Of a stretch of DNA of 64,000 nt, positions 48,024 to 58,600 are shown piece after piece. Numbering within the stretch: the first letter of the stretch is position 1; every line of letters begins with the position of its first letter. The stretch comes from Ypsolopha sequella (lineage: Eukaryota > Arthropoda > Insecta > Lepidoptera > Ypsolophidae), in the NCBI GenBank assembly GCA_934047225.1, contig OW203986.1:15441221-15505220 (forward strand), read 5' to 3'. The notes beneath the pieces are model-generated. The model made no database searches, was not told the DNA's origin, and saw nothing but the letters and a program-made list of their open reading frames with translations. A program made the translations under genes and the position numbers.

Positions 48024-48387
48024 ACAGAGTGTATTTGGTCAGTAACTTCTGTCACAAAGTAGGTTATGTTGACGTTACTGATGACTAAAAAAATATAAAA
48101 ATGTACCTACTTTTTTTTTTTTCATTTTGTAACGATGTTTTGGGGGCAGTTTAAGACGCCTAGTGAACGGCTATGATGAAATTGACTCAGCACTGGCGGA
48201 GCGACGGCATGGTGGGGTGGGGCACCCGAGTATGTCATTACCTACTAGTACTTCGTGCCGCAGTGAATTTTAGTACAAACAAAAAAATCTTCTTTTCTAT
48301 ACGGTTTTTTTTGTATGCCCTTTGGAATAAAAGCCGTGAACATAACCTACCCTGTGACGGAAGTTGCTGACCAAATCAACATCCTGT
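48024..48387. mobile_element. MITE with 49-bp inverted repeats
   Basis: The left arm is 48024-48070 and the right arm 48339-48387, ending ACAGAGTG and ACAGGATG and sharing ATTTGGTCAG and GTAGGTTATGTT. A lone end of the same family (ACAGGGTGTTGATTTGG) occurs at about 27125. There is no transposase frame. Confidence 0.7.
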
Positions 48388-48404
48388 ATACTTTGACTGA
48401 TATA

Positions 48405-48620
48405 GCTGAATTCATACTGGAGACATTAAAAGGGATCAGTAACAAGATTCAATGACCCTGTCTGTGAAAAACGCAAAATGAAATTTAGGCTTCCTATACC
48501 AATTAACTCAGAGTTGTTTGTAAATTCGTATAGGCACAAAACAATTTATTCGAATTCTGCAAAAAAGGTAATTGAACCTTGGTCCTGATCCCTTTCTGAG
48601 TCTACAGTATGAATCTGGCT
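48405..48620. mobile_element. Foldback family F1, copy D (diverged)
   Basis: It has the arms GCTGAATTCATACTGGAGAC and an imperfect inverse ending CTACAGTATGAATCTGGC, with the family's internal GGTCCTGATCC. It lies immediately beside the MITE at 48024-48387. It shows ordinary scattered divergence, without the T-to-C bias of copy C. Confidence 0.6.
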
Positions 48621-49170
48621 ACATAAATAAAAGTCACCCATTTACAGAATCATAAGCCGCTCCATTCCAAAAGGTCGTATCCTAATAGCATCTTGTACAG
48701 AAGTTGGTCTATCGCTTTAGGGAATGGTGTAAGCAAACGGAAATTATACTTTACAGGAAATACATGGGATGCAGACCATTCAGCATGATTTGTATGTAAA
48801 CCTGCTCCCTTATTGTTTAACTTCAACGATTATCACATTCAAATGTATAGTGATTGACTAGAAATGACACCACACATAATTCTTAGCCAATCACAATAAA
48901 TTTAAAAGCGATAGAAATAGATGTTGAAGTTAAAAACTAAGATCCCTGCTTATTGTAAAACTTTAGTATATATTTAATTTTTTCCAATAAACAAATTGTT
49001 TACCTATCTAGCGCGATCTAAATTTCATTTATAACAGTCTTGAAAGGCAATTTACTAAAATTACGACAAGAATTTTATAGGAAAACGGAGAAAATTGGCA
49101 CAACGTTACATAACAAGTATAACAACACTTAGCAATACTACCTAATGAAGGAGTCGAATTGTGTTAGCGG

Positions 49171-49233
49171 GAGTGTCGAGACCCCCCCCCCCCTTCCGCC
49201 CACGGGGCGCGGCGGCGGTCGGTGCTTCACTCC
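49171..49233 (-). promoter_or_regulatory. G-rich tract just past the poly(A) signal
   Basis: On the transcript strand this stretch has a G12 run and several further GGGC/GGCGG blocks in otherwise AT-rich DNA. Its position 30-90 bases beyond AATAAA fits a G-rich downstream element or polymerase pause site. This role is inferred from position and composition only. Confidence 0.35.
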
Positions 49234-49261
49234 GCTAAATTGAATGTTGTCAGTTAGTCTT

Positions 49262-49267
49262 TTTATT
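49262..49267 (-). terminator. Polyadenylation signal AATAAA of the - strand PDZ gene
   Basis: A canonical AATAAA on the - strand, 160 bases after the TGA stop. A cytosine run on the + strand (49182-49193), read as a G12 run on the transcript strand and followed by more G-rich sequence, lies 70-80 bases further on. Together they would give a compact 3'UTR of about 180-190 bases. Confidence 0.65.
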
Positions 49268-49426
49268 CCCTTCTTCAGCTAATGCTCACAGATAAATGGC
49301 TCTCGTTAGGCTGAATGTTAACCGGATTCCGAGAGGCTTTCACGCGTGGCCGAACTAATTTAGCTCAAGGCGATCCTGGCTCTACTTCCTTGGGAAATAC
49401 CAGACCTCCTTTTTGAAAAAATACGT

Positions 49427-49602
49427 TCAAGATTCCAATACTGCGCCACTTGGATTCTTGAGTACTAGGGGAACAGGGCCAGCTGGAAGCGCTTTTAGGG
49501 CGGCCCACGCCTGAGTGCGGGTGTACCCTTCCATGGTCTGGCCTCCGGCAGAGAGGAGCTCAGCACCAACAAGGATTCTGCCGCTACGAGCTGCTGCTCC
49601 CC
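49427..49602 (-). CDS. - strand PDZ gene, terminal exon with second half of PDZ4
   Basis: The acceptor is AAATTTCAG. The exon completes Gly and reads GAAARSGRILVGAELLSAGG, then QTMEGYTRTQAWAALKALPAG and PVPLVLKN, with TGA at 49429-49427. EAWxxxKALPxGPVxxV is the well-known ending of IL16 PDZ4, and TQAWAALKALPAGPV matches it. The usual GDE turn is VGAELL here, with Ala in place of Asp. The tail after the domain is about 9 residues. Confidence 0.9.
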
Positions 49603-52600
49603 CTGAAATTTATTTTTCATGTCAATGGTTTTAATAACTAAGGTAACCCCCAAGGTCATTTAAAAAAATACTTTTCATATTTCACTCGTTTTTAATTAAT
49701 TCTCATTTCTTCATGGAAGCTTTTGTATTAGTTTCAGTCTCGGTTAGAAAGATTTTTTTTTTTAGTAATTACAAGTTTCCAAAAAAAATTCCGAGCCGAT
49801 AAATGCCGAAGCTTAAAAATATTATGCTTGTGGTTGAAAGGAATCTTAGTTAAAAAAATTATAACTTACCCGCAAAAAGTTTCTTGATAGTGAGCGGGCG
49901 GTCACCTTGGGGCGAATCTCGGCCTCCATCCAGGCCGAAGCCAAGACCTGCACCGCCACCAGCCTTCTCCAGCAGGACTGTTACCACGGATCTAGATGCC
50001 CGGGACCTGTCCGTGGTGTCGGAACCGTTAGCCTCAGTACGGACCTTCGACTCCGCTGGAATTAGGAGAAATTATTAATATTAAAATATGGAAACAGTTT
50101 ACAACCTACAAATAGTTCTGGTTACTATCAATTACACAAAAATGCTAATGGACAGTCTTACATTAATTTACTCAAGCATGTATGTTTTTATTTTTTGATA
50201 AATAAACAAACATATTTGTCAACAAAACCTCACGGAAGAGTAAACGTACATCAAAAAAGACTGTGCCAAACCAAGGAATAGCGGTATCATTGGAAGCGTC
50301 TTGATTGTCCACTGGTTATAGGTTACGTGACGTTATATTAAATTGAATACAGCGCCCTCTAAAGGGCATAATAATAAGTCATAAACAAAAAAAAAAATAT
50401 CTTAATTATGGCATATTGTGTATCAAATAAAAGGTCTTAATTCGCACATTTCAAAAATATATATATTGTTAGCTTTTGCTTCCGGCTTTGCTTGCCAGCA
50501 CCCGATAATTGACAATCATTTCTATAAAATCAAGCTTCACTCCAATGCTTCCCAGAATATATATATAATAAATACGTATGTATATGTAAAGCGGCTTTGC
50601 ATATACTTTATCACGAAATTATATCCCCAAAATAATTTAAATGAAAAATGAGTTCAAAAACTAAAACCCGACTACTGTAATATCACGCTCTAAAAAGTAT
50701 GAAACAAGAAAATATACTCATCTCCAACTGTTATGTACAAACTATTCAAAACTTATCGTCTATTAAATAAACTTACACGTAATACATTTTAATGTATTTT
50801 AATAAATATTCATAGTGATGTTCAGAGGATCGCCGTGGTCATATGCCACTTTACCCTAAAGCTTATGATCGCTGACGAATGTATGTTTTTTTTTAGGGTG
50901 GGTGGCATACGAACACGGCTATCCTCTGTACATCACTATGAATATTTATTAAATACATTAAAATGTATTACATGTAAGTTTTGAATAGTTTGTACATAAC
51001 AATTGGAGATGAGTATATTTTCTTGTTTCATAATTTTTAGAGCGTGGTATTACAGTAGTCGGGTTTTAGTTTTTAAACTCATTTTTTATTAGTTTTATTT
51101 GAACAGTTGTAGCGTCTGGATTTATCCTTTTTAAACTGGCTGTACTTTGTATGTGCGGTTGAGTTGATCAGAAAAAAATTGGTTTAATCGAATGTTTGCA
51201 ACTCGGCCATTTGGACGAGTTTCCTTCGGTCGAGTTGACCACCGAGTCATACAAAAAAGTACATCTTATACAGATGCGAAGAATTAAGAACGTGCTTTTT
51301 ATGTCGCTTAGAATGCTGCTTCACACCGAAACATAATCTGGAGCTCCACTTATGCACAATGACAAATTAGCGCGAAAAGTGGTTGACTATCATAATTTGA
51401 CAACTGATCTCAGTAAACTAAACCTTATTCCATACAGTATAAGATTCTCATGATGCAGCAAACTGACTGAAGGTTCTTTTAATTTTATTTGAGGTGTGTT
51501 TAAACAATTTAAAATTTTCTTTCATCCTATATAATTTTTTATATGTTTTCCTTTACAGGAAATAAATATTTATATTTTGCTATAATCAGCCTTTCATTTA
51601 GTTTAATAATTATAGACAGAACAAAAATAACAATTTTAGATATTTTCGAGATATATTTTGACCCACTTTGGCCCACATGTCTCTAATTTTTCCTATACTG
51701 AGTATTATTTATTTTGATCAAAGTCCTTTAGTTATTGAGATATTTCTACCGAAACTCCCCCTGTATTCATAGTTTTCACGAGATTAGAGTAGGGAAATTT
51801 GATTTTACTGTATAAAAAACGCTATTTCTAGGAAAATATAGACCTCAGTTCTGTAGTTGAAAATATAAGCTGTGTGTAGGTACCCAAAACATTAGACAAA
51901 ATTACATGTATTTGTCGGAAAGTCAACCGAAAATGTGCCGAAAAACCGCGAAATATTCAACATTTTGACCCTTGCTGCAATTGAAATTGAAATTGAAAAT
52001 TATTTATTTGCCACTATAACATAATATTTATTTTTAATACACATCTTAATAACTAAATAAAAGTAAAGAAAAAAAATTAAAATAAAACATGCAAGGGTAC
52101 AAAAACTATTATATTGTGACAAAAAGGGGCAGGCTCAGCATCTGCTGTGAGCCGCGAGCAGCAGCACAGCGCTGGTTTTCAGCCTGTCCCTGTTTATACA
52201 GTAAAATCATATAACATTTGCGGGTTATCAATTACGTCCAGCCCCTCTGTTATGTAAATTTAGTTGCCAACTGGACCGGGTGCCTATCATGGAAAACATA
52301 ATAAACTGAACTTTCAAAATTGTCTCTAGTGGGTATTGAACTATTTACGAACTGTATCGTCACTTCAAGTGCGAACATATCTTTAAACAATCGGAATTCG
52401 ATAGTGAATCTATGTTTATGCTATCATCAAATTCAGTTCACTTAACTAAAGATACATAATAGGCCCTCAGATACAAAGAATAAAAGTGGGTCACTGTCAA
52501 ATTCCTCGATGATACGTACAAACATTGTTATCTCACCTTTGTCAGAGCCGCACCCAGTTCCACGTACATTCTCCCGAGTTTCGCCTTCAATTTCAATTAC

Positions 52601-55600
52601 AACTTCCGAGCGTTGCTCCTGAAAACAAACGTGTTCAGGTGGTCAATTACGAAACCAATCTACAGTGGGTAGAATCAACATTTACTGAAAATAACATATA
52701 TGTATAGACACAGTGTGAGAACATCTGTGTATATTAGTTGAAGATGAACCTAATTTCCGAGAACTTGTTCGGAGCATATTTATTATAATAAGCTAAATTA
52801 GCCCACGCTGAATGAATCTTTGCTGTGTAAAGTTGTATTTAGCCGTTATAATTCCATCCATCCATCCATACATCAGCCTAGTTCATCCACTGCTGGACAT
52901 AAGCCTTTCCAGGACTTTGCCATTCCCAGCGGTCATCCTGGAAGAATTGCCCATACTCACACACGCTGGGCAGGGGGCTTGGTGAGCGCGGTACTGGAAC
53001 CCTCGCACCAGTGACGCCGCTGCCCGTCACCAGTCTGTTCCATATAAGGCCCGGCTATTAGGGAGGATATACCGCCATCCATCGGTCCCAGGCATGATGG
53101 GCCTCCTGGTTTTTTGCCTGTGAGCTGTCCTCTTACTCTCCCCGGAGAGCTCACTTGGTCTCCAAGTAAGATGCCACTACCTCCACAGTCGAGCCCGGCA
53201 TCAGCTCTACCACGTTATAATTATTTTGTATACATCCGAAAGAAAAACTAAATTCTCGGTCGAAAACAATGGCAGTTTGCATTTATAATAAGTTTGATCG
53301 GTTTCTAAAGTCTTTAAAACAATATTTGTTGCTTATGTGTCCATATACTCTAAATGAGTTCTATCATAATTGTGAATAGGTTATTATTATCTTTTAATTA
53401 TGAGTTATTGGGTTTTTTAAATTTTATCGATATCTTTTTAATTATATATAAAAAAAGAAACTTGTTTTTCGTTTTTAATGTGTAGGATTAGAACTATGTA
53501 TATTTTAATTAAGTTTATAATAATAATATTGGTAAAATTACACTTGTACTGTCTATTTTTAGAAACACCAATGAAACTGTAATGTATCGCAAAAAATAAA
53601 TTGAATTGAATTGAAAAAAACCTTATATGTGTTGGCGCAAAATATCGAAGGAAACGACATTGAAATAACGTTCATATGCAAAGTCGACTGTTACGAAGGT
53701 ATTGCTGCGTTTGCAGTAAAATTAGCGCAAATAGGAAACAATTATAATTTTCACATGGACGCGATGTAGCTCACCGGTAGAATGATGACCTCTCAATCTT
53801 GAGATTCAGGTTCGATCCCCGGTCGGACATGCATTAATGAGTTTTTCGGAATTTATGTGCATAGTATTCATTTTTACTGACCGCTTGCTGAATGGTGAAG
53901 GAAAACATCGTAAGGAAAATATAAATGACCTAAAAAGTGTGTATGTGTGCCCGAATTACGGCGATAGAGCTCACCACTCATCACGTTGGGACGTAATAAT
54001 CGTCGGTGAAACGTGGGTGTACGGAGTGTGACTTGTATTTCACAATTCACACTCAATTAAATCCATGTTTTTCTATTGGATAAGTTTAAATTCTACGAAA
54101 CAAATACAAGATGAAGTTAATAATCGAAAATTAACATATTTTTTTTTCTAATCTTTTTAGAGCATATTTATCAAGAAATATCGTCTAGTTTATGAATAAA
54201 TAAATAATATATAATAATACTGCTGCTTGGCATTACTATGCGCCTTAATGGCACACTCCTTCCTCTAAGTTGTAGTCTATAACCCTATAAACCATCAGAA
54301 TTAATATGGTCGAATTTATAATCAATTAATGGGATAAAAAAATTATTTTGCATAAAAAATTGTTTCGAGATGTGCGCGACTTCGTTGGTTTTTAGGGTTC
54401 CGTACCTGAAGGGTGCCCAACGGGACGGGAAAATGTGGAAAAGTGGTGGAACAGCACAGATTAAAAAAAAAATGTTTCCTAGATCTCCAGAAACATTCAT
54501 CACCGTTACATTCATCACATGTTGCGGGGAATTGACCCAAAAAAAGTTCCCCAAAATTTAGCTGTAATTAAAAAAATTATACAGGACGAAAACTCCTTCT
54601 TTTACGTGTTCCTAGACCCCCAAGAACATTCGTCAGCATTGACCCCAGCATTACCTCCGAAAATGAGGGGGGTTTGAACGAAAAATTATAAAATCATTAT
54701 TCATTTGGTGATGAATGTCACTGAATGAAAGAAGGATTTTTTCAAATCGGCGCTGTTTCGCCACTTTTCTACATTTTACGCTTTCTTTCCAAATTAGAAA
54801 TAACCCTAGCCTATAAGGACAACTTTTACTACGTAGCATATATAGAAAAGTCAAGTAAATAAGCCAGGAAAAAGGGTCAAAAGTAGAAAAGTAGAAGAAC
54901 AGCACCGAATAATATTTGAATAATTCCTTCTTTCACGTGTTCCCTAAGACCCAAGAATATTCACAATCATTAGCTACTGCATTAACTCCGAAGAGAGAAG
55001 TTAGAGGGGTTTGACACCCAAATTACTCCAAAAATTATCAGTCTTTAAAAATATGACAAAAGTTCTTTTCAGTGTTCCCTAGAACCCCAAGAACATCCAT
55101 TTTTACGCGAGTCCGACTCGTACTAACCCGACTTATTTATTATAATAGTATATTTCGTACCGAGTACAAGATGACGCTTTTTCTTCCCCGAGGAAGAAGC
55201 TAGTTTCTACGTGAGCAGAAGGAAAGCTTCAAAAAGAACCTAACCGAGTAGAAAATGAAATTTCAACGAATATTTCTTACTGATATGAGATTCATTTCAC
55301 ACCGAGGTCCAGAAAATTCGATATCCGAAACAAATTTCGCGTAGGTATATATATAATGGAACTTTTTATTGAAGATAGTATCAAAATATATATTTAAGCT
55401 AAAAGCACCCGGAATAAAAAAAAAATGGCCAAGTGCGAGTCGGAATCGCGCACGAAGGGTTTCGTACCATTATCTATAAAAACGGCAAAAAAAAATGTCT
55501 GTTGTATGGGAGCCCCCTTAAATATTTATTTTATTCTGTTTTTTAGTATCTGTTGTTATAGCGGCAACAGAAATACATCATCTATAAAAATTTCAACTGT

Positions 55601-58600
55601 CTATCTATCACGGTTCATGATAGATAGACAGTTGGACAGACAGACGGACAGCGGAGTCTTAGTAATAGGGTCCCGTTGCTTACCCTTTGGGTACGGAACC
55701 CTAAAAACTTGTTATGACTCAATTAATGTAGCTAAAGATTTGAAATCTCTTCCTATCCCTAAGTGAGAACCAGTCGTGAGTATAAGCGTAGCGGTGGATC
55801 AAACGAAACCTTATTTTAAGAGTCGGAGTTCCGAGATTGGGCAAAACAGGGTTCGGGGTTATGGCTTTTTAAGATAGTAAAATATTAATTTCTGAATAAA
55901 ATAAATACCACTTGTTACCTTACAAGATGAAGTACAGGTTCATTAAAAAAAATCTTGGCACTAATGTAACTTCAGAAAAAAAACAGGATTTTCAAGTTTA
56001 GGTTACACCCGTAGCGCTGCAAGAGATTTTCTTGAAATTCCTGTTTTTTTTTCTGAAGTTACTATACATTATAGCCGTGATTTTTTTTTAATGAAACTGC
56101 ACTTCATCTTGTAAGGTAACAAGTGGTATTTATTTTGTTCAGAAATTTGAATTTTTACGGTCTTAAAAAGCCATAACCCCGAACCCCGAATCTCGGAACA
56201 CCGACCCTTAAAAGATCTACATTAATGGAAACCGTACTATAAAGTGCTCGTACACTAAAGACCCATCTAAAATATACTAAGTTCTGAAAATGGCAATATG
56301 CCCGATATGAGAAACAGGAGGAATACGTTTTTGCACATTACATATTTTTTAAGGGTCCCGTACTACGTTAAATAATCTGAATCAATGTAAATATCTCACA
56401 GCTAGCACCATGGCGTAGCCAAGGGGTAATCGTGTAAATCAGGGTAAATTTATTATATATTTAAATGGAATTTCCATAGGAATCGAAAATCAACAATTAA
56501 ATTAACCAATAATATTAACACATAAAATATTAAACTTCCTTCATACGTTTATATTAACATTCATATCAAACTCTAGCAATTTCTAAAGAGTCAAGTAGAA
56601 TTGAGCTCTATGACGTTTGACTTGTTCGTTTCTAAGTCGGTTGAAACATAAATATATTTTATATTTGATTGATTCTTTTGGGGGGGACACTGGATTTTCT
56701 GTGGGGTCGGGGTGCCCACCCCTTCCCTTACCTGGCTACGCATGTGTACATTGTACATTGTGATACATACACAACATTTTTTTTCTCAGATATTACAATT
56801 GGTATCATAATTTTAAGCAATATAGTTTTTTGTACCACATTCTGTGGGCAAATGAATTTTCAGAAGTAAAAAGACGGACGGATTATAATACTGAACCCTA
56901 AAATGCAAACGAAACATACTAAACCAACAAAGCAAGTAAATAATTAAGGGGCTATACCGTGAAAATTGACACTTTTTGAAGTTATTTATCTGCTCTTGTA
57001 ATGAAGTTCCAAGTAAAATAAATTAGTGTAACAATTTTGGGACCTTTTACTAGATTTTGGTCTATCAGAAACGCGATAGGAGGAATTTCATTCGATAGAA
57101 ATAATTATTGAAATCAGGTCTAAATTTACACATTTTTTGATATTCTGACAAATTAGGATAGCATACAGATTTGAAAAATATTTATTTAGATGGGTTTTAA
57201 CTACACCTAAATTACCGGTTATGGAATTTTTTGTAGCTATTTTAGTTAATTTTGCATTAATTTAAAACCGACTTTTTGACAATTTTCCCCGATTCCGTCC
57301 CTTTCGCACTGCGGATCTTTCTGCCTGGAGTAACGGGGACCTTTGCTAGCACGGTATATCACCTTAAGCTGACTGTAGTAAACTATACCTTGAGTATAGC
57401 GACGGACTGCGCATGCGTCAAGCCAGTCATAGTAGAGCCGTTGATGCTTCGCACTCTAGCTCCCCTCTTCAGCCCTGCTCTATCCGCCACGCTGTCTGCC
57501 AGCACCCGGTGAACCTGGAACAATATCAACATTCTTGAATATTTATTGAATAAGATTATATATTTTTATAGCGAAATCCATCGCTTTGAACACTCTAATT
57601 ATTATTAGAATGCATTACAAACTAGATCAATCAGAAAGAAATTTAAAAGCACAAATATTTTTGAAAAAATAAAAAGTTCGGTATACAGATATGGTGGAAA
57701 AATTCGTCGTTCCAGATATGAACCTCGGTAATGCAGTCGGTACTGCGTCTGTTATGTAAACAGGAGGTCGCAGGTTCAAATCCTAGCCCGAGGAATTTTT
57801 TCAAAAAATATTTGTGATTTTAAATTTGTTTCTAATTATTTATTGAATAAACTATTTTACCCACTTTTACAACCCCCATCAAATTTTTTGTGTGCTGTGA
57901 CGTGTTGATGCAAAGAATATGGACACTTATCTGACGCATTGTATGAGACATGATAAATGGTAAGCTTATAAACGGCTATGTCTCTCCTGTATAACGAAAC
58001 ATCATCACCATTTAGTTTGAATCTCTTTAATTTAATTATCATAATTTTTTATCGTTTATTTTTTATTTTTTTATCTATTGTTATCGTTATATGCAAACTT
58101 CTAATTTTGAATTATTTAGTAAGGTCACTTAGGAACAGCTTTAAAGGATTGTGTTTACGTACCGTGACTTCTTTAGCCTCGCAGTCGATTCCTCCCGCCA
58201 AAATAAGACCAACTCCAGTTCCAGCCCCTCGCCTTAGACGGATCTTTCTTGTTGGACCTTTAGAGTCTTCAACCAAAAGTTTCACTTTACCATTTGTCAC
58301 AGTCACGTTGTTGTTGATGACAACTGGTTTAACATTCTCAGCTTCGAGTGAGATTTCAGGAGAACTGTTGTTTAAAATATCGAATTTAGGTTTCGACATA
58401 GTCTCAATTTTAATCACTTTTTCTTCTTTTTTCGATATTATGTTTTCAGTCCTGCTAATATCGATATTCGATTTTTCTACTATAGTCTTGGATTTCATTG
58501 TATTGTAGTTATCAAGACCAGCTTTCTTAATTTCCTGAATTATTCTTTCAGAAATAGCTTTCGGTGCATCTTCAACTTTTGGAATGTCAGGTACAGCTTC

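Noticed and set aside
54285..54554. - strand frames of 89 and 65 residues
   Set aside because: They read through the GGGTTCCGTACC repeat. Similar frames arise in any copy of that repeat.
57251..57330. Possible extra - strand exon with acceptor ACTCCAG just after the PDZ3 exon at 57389
   Set aside because: It would need a ~60-base intron and ends at a stop after 20 codons. The exon at 52618 instead completes the PDZ fold and fits both phases.
57978..58508. 176-residue hydrophobic frame on the + strand
   Set aside because: It lies antisense to the giant PDZ linker exon. Its hydrophobic look comes from reading Lys/Asn codons backwards. Same for 58584-58838 and 59361-59714.
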